Shown here: one piece after another, positions 1-8,511 of the stretch | How positions within the stretch are numbered: position 1 is the stretch's first letter | Layout: each line of letters opens with the position of its first letter | Assembly: GCA_003445795.1 (NCBI GenBank) | Contig: DMCN01000040.1 | Span: forward strand, 7,433-50,708 | Length of the DNA stretch: 43,276 nucleotides | DNA from: Gallionellaceae bacterium | GTDB lineage: Bacteria; Pseudomonadota; Gammaproteobacteria; Burkholderiales; Gallionellaceae | Direction: 5' to 3' | The notes under the pieces: generated by a model | The model's input: the letters and a program-made list of their open reading frames with translations, nothing else | Databases searched by the model: none | Told to the model about the DNA's origin: nothing | Position numbers and translations under genes: made by a program

Positions 1-747
1 GTGCTGGTCACCGGCCCGACCGGCTCCGGTAAAACGACCACGTTGTATTCGGTTCTAAACCACGTCAACACCGAATCGGTGAACATCATGACGTTGGAAG
101 ACCCGGTTGAATATCCCATCCCGCTGATCCGCCAGAGCTCGGTGAACGAAGCGGCGAAACTGGACTTCGCCAGCGGTATCCGCTCATTGATGCGGCAGGA
201 TCCGGACATCATCCTGGTCGGCGAGATCCGCGACCATCCGACCGCCGAGATGGCGTTCCGCGCCGCGATGACCGGTCACCAGGTCTATTCCACCCTGCAC
301 ACCAACTCGGCCATCGGCGCGATCCCGCGCCTGCTCGACATCGGCATCCTGCCCGACATCATGGCCGGCAACATCATCGGCGTTGTTGCCCAGCGTCTGG
401 TGCGCGTGCTGTGCCGTCACTGCAAGTACCCGTACCACCCCGACCATTCCGAATGCAAGATGCTCGGCGTGCGCCATGACGAAAACATCACCATCTACCG
501 CGCCGCCGGCTGCGATGCCTGCCATCACCAGGGCTACACCGGCCGCCAGGCGATCATGGAGATCCTCAAGATGGATAGCGAGATGGACGACCTGATCGCC
601 CGCCGCGCCAGTATCCGCGACCTGAAGAACATGGCGTTGGAACGCGGCTTCCGTCCGCTGGCACAGGACGGCATCCGCCGTATCCTGCAGGGCGTCACCT
701 CCATCGCCGAAGTCTCGCGCGTGGTCGACCTCAGCGACCGGATGTAA
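1..747 (+). CDS. MshE/PilB/GspE-family pilus extension ATPase, C-terminal part
   Basis: Secretion-type hexameric ATPase that powers assembly of type IV pilus-like or type II secretion pseudopilus fibres from the cytoplasmic face. The window begins inside the gene, so the N-terminal domain is missing and the first codon is not a real start. In the visible 248 residues the Walker A motif GPTGSGKT is at 5-12, the Asp box TLEDPVEY at 31-38 and the Walker B segment IILVGEIRD at 70-78. Two CxxC pairs (C138/C141 and C171/C174) form the zinc-binding C-terminal module typical of extension ATPases of the PilB/GspE/MshE group and absent from the retraction ATPase PilT. It is followed after 9 bases by the platform protein gene. 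Subfamily (MSHA versus other) is inferred from the neighbours. Confidence 0.93.
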   Translation: MLVTGPTGSGKTTTLYSVLNHVNTESVNIMTLEDPVEYPIPLIRQSSVNEAAKLDFASGIRSLMRQDPDIILVGEIRDHPTAEMAFRAAMTGHQVYSTLHTNSAIGAIPRLLDIGILPDIMAGNIIGVVAQRLVRVLCRHCKYPYHPDHSECKMLGVRHDENITIYRAAGCDACHHQGYTGRQAIMEILKMDSEMDDLIARRASIRDLKNMALERGFRPLAQDGIRRILQGVTSIAEVSRVVDLSDRM

Positions 748-756
748 CAGGACCCC

Positions 757-1959
757 ATGGCGCTCTATTCCTACAAGGCGATCGACAGCACCGGCAAATC
801 CGCCAAAGGACTGCAGGATGCCGGCAATCTGATCGACCTCGAACAGCGCCTGAAACGCTCCGGCCTCGATCTCATCAGCGCGAAGGAAGAAGCGGACTCG
901 CTTTCCTTCGGCAGCAACAAGGTCAAACGCACCGACCTCATCACCTTCTTCTTCAACCTCGAGCAGCTCGTGCGGGCGGGCGTGCCCCTGCTGGAGTGCC
1001 TTGGCGACCTGCGCGACAGCATGGAAGAAGCTTCATTCCGCGAGATCATCGCCAGCCTGGTCGAATCCATCGAGAGCGGCAAGAAACTCTCGCAGGCGAT
1101 GGCGGAACACCCCAATGCCTTCGACAAGATCACCGTCAGCCTGACCCGGGCGGGCGAGGACAGCGGCAGACTGGTGGAAGTGTTCGCCCACCTCACCGAA
1201 TCGCTCAAATGGCAGGACGAGATGGCCTCGCAGACCAAGAGCATGATGATCTACCCGCTGTTCGTCGGCACCGTGGTATTGGCCATCACCTTCTTCCTGA
1301 TGATCTATCTGGTACCGCAGCTGGTCGGCTTCATCAAGGGCATGGGGCAGGAGATCCCGTTCCAGACTCGCATGCTGCTGGCGACCTCCTCCTTCTTCGT
1401 CAATTACTGGTATGTCGTGCTGCTGACCCCGCCGGTCTTGTTCGGCGTCTACAAGGTCGCGCTGATCGGCAATCCGGGTCTGCAATACCATGTAGACAAC
1501 CTCAAGCTGCATATCTGGCCCACCGGCCCCATCCTGCGCAAGATCATCCTGGCCCGCTTCGCCAATACCTTCGCCATGATGTACAGTTCCGGCATCACCA
1601 TCCTCGACTGCATCGCCAACTCGCGCGACCTGGTCAACAATCAGGTCCTCGCCAGAAGCCTGCAGAACGTGATGCACGAGATCGAGGCGGGCAAGAACCT
1701 GACACAGAGCTTCCAGCAGACCGGCATCTTCCCCCCGCTGGTGGTGCGTATGCTGAAAGTGGGCGAAGCCACCGGACAACTCGACCAGGCATTGCTCAAT
1801 GTCAGCTATTTTTACGACCGTGACGTGAAAGAATCGATCAAAAGAGTGCAGGCACTGATCGAGCCGACCATGACCATCGTCCTCGGCGCATTGTTGGGCT
1901 GGGTGATGCTGTCGGTGCTGTCGCCGATCTACGACCTCATCAGCAAGGTGAAAATCTAA
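757..1959 (+). CDS. MshG/PilC/GspF-family inner-membrane platform protein
   Basis: Polytopic inner-membrane platform protein that couples the cytoplasmic ATPase to pilin insertion. The 400 residues show the duplicated T2SSF architecture: a short N-terminal segment beginning MALYSYKAID, a first cytoplasmic helical domain (about 60-180, with the LEQLVRAGVPLL signature), a membrane segment near 170-195, a second one near 210-230, the second T2SSF repeat (about 265-385, LARFANTFAMMYSSGITIL) and a final membrane segment before the C terminus. Length and organisation are normal for the family. AGGA lies a few bases before the ATG. The stop overlaps the next start by one base (TAATG), so translation is probably coupled. 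Confidence 0.95.
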   Translation: MALYSYKAIDSTGKSAKGLQDAGNLIDLEQRLKRSGLDLISAKEEADSLSFGSNKVKRTDLITFFFNLEQLVRAGVPLLECLGDLRDSMEEASFREIIASLVESIESGKKLSQAMAEHPNAFDKITVSLTRAGEDSGRLVEVFAHLTESLKWQDEMASQTKSMMIYPLFVGTVVLAITFFLMIYLVPQLVGFIKGMGQEIPFQTRMLLATSSFFVNYWYVVLLTPPVLFGVYKVALIGNPGLQYHVDNLKLHIWPTGPILRKIILARFANTFAMMYSSGITILDCIANSRDLVNNQVLARSLQNVMHEIEAGKNLTQSFQQTGIFPPLVVRMLKVGEATGQLDQALLNVSYFYDRDVKESIKRVQALIEPTMTIVLGALLGWVMLSVLSPIYDLISKVKI

Positions 1960-3440
1960 TGGCAAGCACCCTGTTATTCCTCAGCGCCGACTCATTCCAT
2001 GCCTCCATCTGGCAGGGCGGCAAACTGGGCGCGCCGCAGTATTTCTCCAACGATGCCGACGGGCGCGAGCAGTTCTCGCTGTTCCTGAAGCGGCACCGCA
2101 ACCAGGCCTACATGCTGGTCGACGTCATCGAGGAGGATTTCCGCCTCGAGACCGTGCCGCATCTGATGGGCTCCGCCCGCCGCGACCTGCTGGCGCGCAA
2201 GTTCGAACAGTTCTATCGCGGCTCGCCGTTCCGCCAGGCCACCCTGCTGCACCGCCAGGAAGAAGGCCGCCGCGACGACGAGATGCTGTTCTCGGCGCTG
2301 ACCAACCCGCAGCGCATCTCGCCCTGGCTGGATGCCCTGCTGGCGAACCATATCCCGCTGGTGGGCATCTATTCGCTGCCCAACATCAGCACCCCGCTGA
2401 TCAAGAACATCGAGTCCGACCATGTGCTGCTGCTGTCCTGGGAAAAGGACGCCGGACTGCGCCAGACCTATTTCAACAACAAGCGGCTGCATTTCTCGCG
2501 CCTGATCCCGATCAACGGCGGCAGCGACGCCTTCAGCGAATCCGTCGCCTCCGAGACCCCGCGCACCCAGCAGTACCTGAAGAGCCTGAGCCTGCCGCCG
2601 CCCGGCGAAGTGCTGGACGTCTACATCATCTGCCACACCAGCGACCGTGTCGCCCTGCAGACGCACCTCGAGGCCAACAGCGATCTGCGCTACACCTACC
2701 TGGACATCCAGGAACTGGGCAAGCGCATCAAGTCCAAGAACGAATACACCAGCTCGGACGCCACTCCGCTGCTGCTGCACCTGCTTGCGGCGACACCGCC
2801 CTCCAGCCACTACGCCAATTCCGATCACACCCATTTCCACCTGATGTGCCAGTTGCGTCGCCTCATGTACGCGACGGCAGCGACGATCACGCTCGCCAGC
2901 TCGCTGTGGAGCGGCCTCGCCTTCTGGCAGGGGCGCGAATATGTCGCCGAGACCGAGCCGGTCAATATGCAAACGGAACGCGCCCTGCAGCAGACCCAGT
3001 TGATCCAGCGCAGCTTCGCCAACACGACCGTTCCTGCGGCAGACATGAAGACAGCCGTGCTCATGGCGCGCAAACTGAGCCAGTACTCGCCGCCGCCGGA
3101 AAACATACTGCGCGATCTGACCCTCGTGCTGGACAATTTCAAGCAGATCAACGTCGTCAAGATCGGCTGGCATCCCAGCGCGGCAGATGCCGCTCCCTCG
3201 GCCTACCCGGCGCAGGTCATCACCTTTGACGGCAACCTCGCCGGTTTCGGCAGCGAATACCGCCGGGCGCTGGACTATCTGGCGCGCTTCCAGCTGGCAC
3301 TCACCCAGCGGGGGTATACTGTCACAGCCGAGAAGATGCCTCTGGACGTCAGCTCCCGGGGCATCATCAGCGGCGATATCCAGAGCAACAGCAGTTCGGC
3401 CCAGTTCACGCTGAAGATCATCTGGAGGCAGAAAGAATGA
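1959..3440 (+). CDS. GspL/PilM-PilN-like (MshI-like) pilus assembly protein
   Basis: Probable inner-membrane assembly protein of the pilus-like machine. The 493 residues have a long N-terminal cytoplasmic part (about 1-300) in the position of an actin-like PilM/GspL domain, one transmembrane helix near 302-326 (LMYATAATITLASSLW), and a periplasmic part with a helical stretch followed by a PilN-like compact domain ending in FTLKIIWRQ. The assignment rests mainly on topology and gene order between the platform protein and a PilO-like protein; sequence similarity to PilM is weak by eye. The start overlaps the upstream stop by one base and its own stop overlaps the next ATG (ATGA). Confidence 0.7.
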   Translation: MASTLLFLSADSFHASIWQGGKLGAPQYFSNDADGREQFSLFLKRHRNQAYMLVDVIEEDFRLETVPHLMGSARRDLLARKFEQFYRGSPFRQATLLHRQEEGRRDDEMLFSALTNPQRISPWLDALLANHIPLVGIYSLPNISTPLIKNIESDHVLLLSWEKDAGLRQTYFNNKRLHFSRLIPINGGSDAFSESVASETPRTQQYLKSLSLPPPGEVLDVYIICHTSDRVALQTHLEANSDLRYTYLDIQELGKRIKSKNEYTSSDATPLLLHLLAATPPSSHYANSDHTHFHLMCQLRRLMYATAATITLASSLWSGLAFWQGREYVAETEPVNMQTERALQQTQLIQRSFANTTVPAADMKTAVLMARKLSQYSPPPENILRDLTLVLDNFKQINVVKIGWHPSAADAAPSAYPAQVITFDGNLAGFGSEYRRALDYLARFQLALTQRGYTVTAEKMPLDVSSRGIISGDIQSNSSSAQFTLKIIWRQKE

Positions 3441-4033
3441 GTTTCTCCAAAGACGACCTGCCCTTTCTCAAATTGAGCCTTGGTGCCCTCGCGCTCAGCC
3501 TCGCGCTCGCCGCCGGCATGATCACGTACAGCGACAGTTACCTGGCCAAATCCCAGCAGGCCCGCGCAGACGCACAAAAACATCTCCTGGATGCACGCGC
3601 CCAGCTGGTCGCCGCGCAAGGCGATCAGGAGAACATGTCATCCTATTCGCAGGAATATCTCTCCCTGCAAAATCAGAAAGTCATCGGCGCCGAGCAGCGC
3701 CTCGACTGGATGGAAGGCATGGAAAAACTGCGTCAGCAGGGCTTCGTGCTCGATTTCAAATACACCATTTCACCGCAGCAGGGCTATGTCCCCAATCCCC
3801 CCGTCGAGGCGGGTAACTTCCAGCTCAGCCGCAGCAATATGTCGATGCAGATCGACCTGCTGCATGAAGAACAGCTGCTGCAATTCATTACCGCCCTGCA
3901 CTCGCAACTGCAGGGCTGGTTCATGCTCGACGGCTGCACCCTCACCCGCGCAACTGCGGGTGTTGAAAGCACCCCGCTCAAGGCGGAATGCAGCGGCGGC
4001 TGGTTCACCATGAAGAACAGGAACATGCCATGA
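3437..4033 (+). CDS. PilO/GspM-like (MshJ-like) inner-membrane protein
   Basis: A 198-residue bitopic protein: a short cytoplasmic N terminus, one membrane helix at about 13-32 (LSLGALALSLALAAGMI), a helical, probably coiled-coil stretch (about 35-90, rich in Q, A, E), and a C-terminal periplasmic domain with two cysteines (DGCTL and AECSGG) that could form a disulfide. This is the usual topology of PilO, GspM and MshJ, which pair with the preceding PilN/GspL-type protein to form the inner-membrane alignment complex. Both ends overlap the neighbouring genes by four bases, so it is certainly part of the same operon. Family placement comes from topology and context. Confidence 0.68.
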   Translation: MSFSKDDLPFLKLSLGALALSLALAAGMITYSDSYLAKSQQARADAQKHLLDARAQLVAAQGDQENMSSYSQEYLSLQNQKVIGAEQRLDWMEGMEKLRQQGFVLDFKYTISPQQGYVPNPPVEAGNFQLSRSNMSMQIDLLHEEQLLQFITALHSQLQGWFMLDGCTLTRATAGVESTPLKAECSGGWFTMKNRNMP

Positions 4034-4395
4034 ACAGGCTCCTGATCACCCTATCCCTGCTCGCGGCGTTCCCGGCGGTCCAGGCCGGCGAACTGGGACG
4101 CCTGTTCAATACACCGCAACAGCGGCAGCAAATGGAATTCCAGGAAGCCAACGACATCGAAGACAACGGCGGCGGGGGCAGCACACCCAACTACATCATC
4201 GTCAACGGCGTGGTGCAGAAGCAGGGCGGCAACCGCGTCATCTGGGTCAACGGCGCCGCGCAAGCCGCAGAACGCGGCAACGACAAGACACCCGCTTCCG
4301 TCTCGGTCACCGTTCCCGGAAAAAGCGCTCCGCAGCATGTCAAAGTGGGACAAAAGATCCTGCTCGAACAGCCGGCAGAACTGCCCGGCGAATAG
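4030..4395 (+). CDS. MshK-like periplasmic pilus assembly protein
   Basis: A 121-residue exported protein. The N terminus (MNRLLITLSLLAAFPAVQA) is a clear signal peptide with probable cleavage after VQA. The mature part contains IIVNGVVQ followed by NRVIWVNG, the repeated NG...VWVNG pattern of MshK-like and PilP-like proteins that bridge the inner-membrane complex to the secretin. The ATG at 4030 overlaps the previous stop (ATGA) and places the signal peptide at the extreme N terminus; an earlier in-frame ATG at 3988 would add 14 charged residues and spoil it. The GGGGS-like linker near residue 40 is low complexity. MshK assignment is tentative. Confidence 0.65.
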   Translation: MNRLLITLSLLAAFPAVQAGELGRLFNTPQQRQQMEFQEANDIEDNGGGGSTPNYIIVNGVVQKQGGNRVIWVNGAAQAAERGNDKTPASVSVTVPGKSAPQHVKVGQKILLEQPAELPGE

Positions 4396-4404
4396 GGGCT
4401 GACC

Positions 4405-5985
4405 ATGCATTCCCGCCGCTCCCCCCTTCAGCAGCAACATGGTGGCGCGTTCATCGTGATGCTGGTCATCATGATCCTCGGCATCACCACCGTGCTGGTC
4501 GGCGCCCTGACCGGCGCAGGACAGATGGCCGCCAACAACATCAGATCCGGCGAAGCGCTGTCCCAGGCCAGGGATGCCCTGATCGCTTATGCGGTCAGCG
4601 ACGATCTCCGGCCCGGTCAACTGATATGTCCGGATGTCAATAACGATGGCATGGTGACTATTGGAACGGATACAGCAGGAACCAATTGCGCCAGCCTTGT
4701 CGGCAGGCTCCCCTGGAAGAGCTTGGGGATACCCGATCTGCGTGACTCATCAGGAGAGCGTCTCTGGTACGCATTGTCCGATCCATTCCACTCCAACGGA
4801 GCTGCCACCCTGAACAGCGAGACCGCCGGCACGATCAGCCTCTCGGGCAACGTCACGGCCAACAACCTGATCGCCATTGTCTTCGCGCCGGGGCGACCTC
4901 TGCCAACCCTGAATCAGGGCCGCTCGGTGGCCGATGAGAACACGGCAGCGAACTATCTCGAGAGCATCCTGGTTTCGCCCACCAGTTTCCAGCAACTCAC
5001 CCCGAACGACCATGAGGGCGGCGCATACAGCTACAACGACCAGTTGGTCTACATCAGCCACGATCATCTGCTGCCGCTGGTCGAGAAACGCATCGCGCGT
5101 GAAGTGAAGAAGTGCCTCGACGAATATGCCAACCTGCCTTCAGGCACTCCAAGCCATAAATACCCTTGGCCAGCCCCTCTCTCCACCGGCACCTATATCA
5201 CCACGCCCAACACCCTGTTCGGCCGGGTACCGACCGACCCGACCTACAACATCTATACACCCAGCGATCCCTGGGTCATCGACATGCTGGACTACATCGA
5301 CGACTTGCAGGCCGCGCTGGATGCGTACGCCGCAAACAACAACGCGACCACCAGGAGCAATCTCGACACCGCGGGGGACAATCTCAACGATATCGCCGAT
5401 GACATCATCGATGCCACCACCCCCGCCTACTCTTCCGAGATCGTCACCGTTGCCACACCGGCCAGAACTGCGGGTAGCCGCGCCGAGCACCTGGCGGATG
5501 GCGATGTCGGCTATACGGTGGCGGGCGTACAAAGCAAGATCGACTCGGCCAATGCCGCGCTGGCTGCCATCCCCGGCAGCCCGGAAGATGCCTCCATGTC
5601 CGCCACCTGGCCAGCAGGTTGCTTTGCCGCCGGCACATACTGGGATCAATGGAAGAGTCTGGTCTTTTACCAGATCGACCAGAAATTCAAGCCCAACGGC
5701 ACAACCACCGCCTGCAGCAATGATTGCCTGTCCATCAACGGCTCCGGCAACCCGAACGGCGGCTCGGGCAATTACCGCGCTGCCGTCGTCATTGCGGGCA
5801 GGATAGTGGGGGGCCAGACCAGGGCGGCGCAGACCGTGGACCAATATCTCGAACTGAACAACCAGACCAACAAGGGCAACACACCGACCAACCTGACGTT
5901 CGATACCTATCGCATCTCCGATTCGAACTTCTCGACACTGAATGACCAGGTGCTGTGCCTGGACGGGAATATCAATTGCAACTGA
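4405..5985 (+). CDS. Large pilin-like (GspK/PilX-type) exported protein
   Basis: A 526-residue protein with a type IV pilin-like N terminus: basic leader, GG at 13-14, then a hydrophobic helix AFIVMLVIMILGITTVLVG (15-33). It lacks Glu at +5 of the mature chain, as do GspK and PilX-type minor pilins. After the helix come ARDALIAYAV, LICPD, a cysteine pair, GRLPWKSLG, NLIAIVFAPG and DQLVYISHDHLLP; the same order of motifs recurs in the next gene, so the two are paralogs. Roughly 300 extra C-terminal residues (about 225-526) are unique to this one and contain further cysteine pairs and an Asn/Thr/Asp-rich composition. Likely a minor pilin or tip protein of the system encoded just upstream; the exact role cannot be told from sequence. 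Confidence 0.7.
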   Translation: MHSRRSPLQQQHGGAFIVMLVIMILGITTVLVGALTGAGQMAANNIRSGEALSQARDALIAYAVSDDLRPGQLICPDVNNDGMVTIGTDTAGTNCASLVGRLPWKSLGIPDLRDSSGERLWYALSDPFHSNGAATLNSETAGTISLSGNVTANNLIAIVFAPGRPLPTLNQGRSVADENTAANYLESILVSPTSFQQLTPNDHEGGAYSYNDQLVYISHDHLLPLVEKRIAREVKKCLDEYANLPSGTPSHKYPWPAPLSTGTYITTPNTLFGRVPTDPTYNIYTPSDPWVIDMLDYIDDLQAALDAYAANNNATTRSNLDTAGDNLNDIADDIIDATTPAYSSEIVTVATPARTAGSRAEHLADGDVGYTVAGVQSKIDSANAALAAIPGSPEDASMSATWPAGCFAAGTYWDQWKSLVFYQIDQKFKPNGTTTACSNDCLSINGSGNPNGGSGNYRAAVVIAGRIVGGQTRAAQTVDQYLELNNQTNKGNTPTNLTFDTYRISDSNFSTLNDQVLCLDGNINCN

Positions 5986-6701
5986 AACATCCACATCTCA
6001 TGACCGGCTTCAGCCTGGTCGAAATGGCCGTCGTTCTGGCCATCGTCGCGCTGCTGATGGGCGGCCTGCTACCGATGCTGTCCGGGCAACAGGAACGCGC
6101 GCAGAGGAACGAGACGCGCCAGCAGATGGAAGAGATTCGGCAGGCACTGATCGGGTTTGCCGTCGTCAACGGCCGCTTGCCCTGTCCGACCGATCCGACC
6201 ATCACCGATCCGACCCACGCCGATTACGGATCGGAAAGAGCAGACTGCTCGGCAGCGCCGACCGAAGAAGGTTATCTGCCATGGAAGACACTGGGCGTGA
6301 GCGAGATCGATGCCTGGGGCACCAAGCGTAGCGCGGCAGCCCAGCCTTGGAACGGTTACTGGCGTTACCGCGTCAGCCGCAACTTTGCCAATCAGCTCTC
6401 GCTCATCACCATGACGACTTCGCCATTCGGAGTTGGATCTGATGCCCTGGTAGTCCAGGACCGGAATGGCACCCAGATCACTTCGAATACGGAGAACCCG
6501 GTCGCCATCGTCTTCTCGACCGGCCCGGATCTGACCGGCAATGGGGAGAATGCCAGTACTGATTTTGAAGGCGCGGGGGGAACATATGTCAGCGATACCC
6601 CCGGGTCGCTACCCGACGGTTCGATCTACGACGATATGCTCGTCTGGGTATCGCGTCCGCAGATCATCAACCGCCTGGTCGCGACGGGAAAACTGCCCTA
6701 G
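5976..6701 (+). CDS. Type IV pilin-like protein with prepilin cleavage motif
   Basis: Prepilin-type protein with the canonical cleavage motif G|FSLVE and hydrophobic helix MAVVLAIVALLMGGLLP, so it should be processed by prepilin peptidase. Motifs shared with the preceding paralog are ALIGFAV, LPCPTD, LPWKTLGV, VAIVFSTGPDLTGNG and YDDMLVWVSR. Three in-frame starts are possible: GTG 5955, TTG 5976 and ATG 6000. ATG 6000 would leave a leader of only three residues (MTG) and has no Shine-Dalgarno sequence. TTG 5976 has GGGA about seven bases upstream and gives an 11-residue basic leader (MQLKHPHLMTG), so it is chosen here. The gene overlaps the upstream gene by 10 bases and its 3' end overlaps convergent cysS by four. 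Confidence 0.8.
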   Translation: MQLKHPHLMTGFSLVEMAVVLAIVALLMGGLLPMLSGQQERAQRNETRQQMEEIRQALIGFAVVNGRLPCPTDPTITDPTHADYGSERADCSAAPTEEGYLPWKTLGVSEIDAWGTKRSAAAQPWNGYWRYRVSRNFANQLSLITMTTSPFGVGSDALVVQDRNGTQITSNTENPVAIVFSTGPDLTGNGENASTDFEGAGGTYVSDTPGSLPDGSIYDDMLVWVSRPQIINRLVATGKLP

Positions 6702-8074
6702 GCTCTGCGCCAGCTCGTGCCCTGCGCGGCATCTTCCAGCACGATACCCGCCTCCAGCAGCTCCTTGCGTATGCGGTCCGCCTCGGCGAAGTTCTTCGCT
6801 TTCTTGGCGGCGATGCGCGCTTCGATCTGAGCATCGATCGCGGCATCATCCAACCCGCCATCACTTGAGTCACCCTGCAGGAATTGCTGCGCATCGCGCT
6901 GCAGCAGACCGAGTACTCCGGCCAGAGACCTGAGTTGCGCCGCGGCCTGTGCAGACTGACTGCGGTTCACTTCGTTGGCGAGGTCGAACAGGACAGCAAC
7001 GGCTTCGGGGGTGTTGAGATCATCATCCATGGCAGCCTTGAAACGCTGTGCATGCGCTTCGTTCCAATCCACTTCCACAGCGGCAGGTGACAGCTTCAAC
7101 GCGGTATACAAACGCGTCAGCGCGCCCTTGGCATCGTCCAGATGCTGGTCGGAATAGTTCAGCGGGCTGCGGTAGTGCGCGCGCAGGATGAAGAAGCGCA
7201 CGACTTCGGCATCGTATTTTTTCAGAACTTCGCGGATGGTGAAGAAGTTGCCCAGGCTCTTGGACATCTTTTCGTTGTCCACACGCACGAAGCCGTTGTG
7301 CATCCAGTAGTTCACGTACTGGCACTGGTGTGCGCCTTCACTCTGCGCGATCTCGTTCTCGTGGTGCGGGAACTGCAGGTCGGCACCGCCGCCGTGGATG
7401 TCGAAATGATTGCCCAGCAGTTCGGAGCCCATCGCCGAACATTCGATGTGCCAGCCGGGGCGGCCCTTGCCCCACTTGGAATCCCATTTCACTTCGTCGG
7501 CTTCGTTATCCTTGGCATGCTTCCACAGCACGAAGTCGAGCGGGTCGTTCTTGTCGGAGGCTACCTCGACGCGTTCACCGGCACGCAGGTCTTCCAGCGA
7601 TTTGCCAGAGAGCTTGCCGTAGCCGTCAAACTTGCGCACGGCGTAGTTCACGTCGCCGTCCGCCGCCTTGTAGGCCAGGCCGTTCTTTTCCAGCTGCTCG
7701 ATCATCGTCAGCATCTGCGGCACGTACTGCGTCGCGCGCGGCTCGTGGTCGGGGCGCTGCACACCGAGCGCGTCGGCATCCTCGTGCATGGCGTCGATGA
7801 AACGCTGCGTGAGTGTGTGGATGGATTCCCCGTTCTCCGCCGCGCGCTTGATGATCTTGTCGTCGATGTCGGTGATGTTGCGCACGTAGTTCACGTCGTA
7901 ACCGCTCGCCTTCAACCAGCGATACACCATGTCGAACACCACCATCACGCGCGCGTGGCCGAGGTGGCAGTAGTCGTACACGGTCATGCCGCAGACGTAC
8001 ATGCGAACGCTGTTCGGGGTGATGGGTTTGAATTCCTGCTTGTCGCGGGCGAGGGTGTTGTAGATTTTTAACAT
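6698..8074 (-). CDS. cysS: Cysteine--tRNA ligase
   Basis: Class I aminoacyl-tRNA synthetase that charges tRNA-Cys in the cytoplasm. From the ATG at 8074 the 458-residue protein begins MLKIYNTL, has zinc ligand C28 next to the HIGH-type motif HLGH (37-40), the GWHIEC segment with a second zinc cysteine (C212), HGGGADLQFPHHENE (about 227-241) and KMSKS at 269-273. The C-terminal helical anticodon-binding region follows. Length is typical. A GTG at 8080 is also in frame, but AGAAG would then sit directly against it; spacing favours 8074. The 3' end overlaps the convergent pilin gene by four bases, leaving no room for a terminator. Confidence 0.98.
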   Translation of the reverse strand: MLKIYNTLARDKQEFKPITPNSVRMYVCGMTVYDYCHLGHARVMVVFDMVYRWLKASGYDVNYVRNITDIDDKIIKRAAENGESIHTLTQRFIDAMHEDADALGVQRPDHEPRATQYVPQMLTMIEQLEKNGLAYKAADGDVNYAVRKFDGYGKLSGKSLEDLRAGERVEVASDKNDPLDFVLWKHAKDNEADEVKWDSKWGKGRPGWHIECSAMGSELLGNHFDIHGGGADLQFPHHENEIAQSEGAHQCQYVNYWMHNGFVRVDNEKMSKSLGNFFTIREVLKKYDAEVVRFFILRAHYRSPLNYSDQHLDDAKGALTRLYTALKLSPAAVEVDWNEAHAQRFKAAMDDDLNTPEAVAVLFDLANEVNRSQSAQAAAQLRSLAGVLGLLQRDAQQFLQGDSSDGGLDDAAIDAQIEARIAAKKAKNFAEADRIRKELLEAGIVLEDAAQGTSWRRA

Positions 8075-8092
8075 GTCCACTTCTTACTATTG

Positions 8093-8208
8093 CCGTCATA
8101 CCGGCGCAGGCCGGTATCCAGCGGGTTTATTCAATATGCAGTTGGTTTTGTCCGCGCTTCGCGCGGGCTGTTTTTTTTCACTGGATACCGGCCTGCGCCG
8201 GTATGACG
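8093..8208 (+). repeat. 116-bp element A: nested inverted repeat
   Basis: Outer arm at 8093-8121 (begins CCGTCATACCGG, ends GGTATCCAG) and its inverted copy at 8181-8208, 28 of 29 bases matching. Each arm is itself palindromic (ATACCGGC-GCAG-GCCGGTAT), so it can form a short hairpin alone or a long stem with its partner. The 59-bp interior holds a 6-bp hairpin (8152-8157 with 8161-8166, loop TTC) and eight T residues at 8171-8178. The 20-bp core resembles in layout the dRS3 repeats of Neisseria (six bases, eight spacer bases, six complementary bases), but the sequence differs. Confidence 0.92.
8152..8178 (+). terminator. Hairpin plus T-tract inside element A
   Basis: Stem CCGCGC/GCGCGG with loop TTC, four bases (GCTG) and then eight T. 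It has the form of an intrinsic terminator reading on the plus strand, although no plus-strand gene ends nearby; the flanking genes are both on the minus strand. It may serve to block transcription entering the element, or may be a structural part of the repeat. Confidence 0.45.
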
Positions 8209-8210
8209 AT

Positions 8211-8501
8211 TTAACATATCGAGGTATACAAATCCTTCCAGTCTGGATTGTTCTCTTCGATCAACTTCAGCTTCCACGCCCGCTGCCATTCCTTGAGCGC
8301 CTTCTCGCGCTGAATGGCAGATTCCATCGTTTCATGCACTTCATACCAAACCAGTTGATCCACGCCATGCTGTTTGGTGAAACCATCGACCACGTGATTC
8401 TTGTGTTCCCATATCCGCTTAACCAGATCGGAAGAGACTCCGACATACAAAGTGCCGTTGCGTTTGCTGGCTAGCAGATAAACACAAGGTATCTTGCGCA
8501 T
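8211..8501 (-). CDS. Small GIY-YIG family nuclease (COG2827/YhbQ-like)
   Basis: A 96-residue protein made of one GIY-YIG (URI) domain. The signature appears as CVYLL (residues 6-10) and LYVG, followed by SDLVKRIWEHK with the conserved catalytic Arg, and by AIQREKALKEW carrying the family Glu; the tail WKLKLIEENNP is typical of COG2827 proteins. The family includes structure-specific endonucleases, but the biological role of these small solo proteins is not settled. The ATG at 8501 is preceded at good spacing by GGAG, of which the GG is the last two bases of the adjacent repeat; GTG 8510 is a weaker alternative. The stop lies two bases from the other repeat. Confidence 0.9.
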   Translation of the reverse strand: MRKIPCVYLLASKRNGTLYVGVSSDLVKRIWEHKNHVVDGFTKQHGVDQLVWYEVHETMESAIQREKALKEWQRAWKLKLIEENNPDWKDLYTSIC

Positions 8502-8511
8502 CTCGACCACT

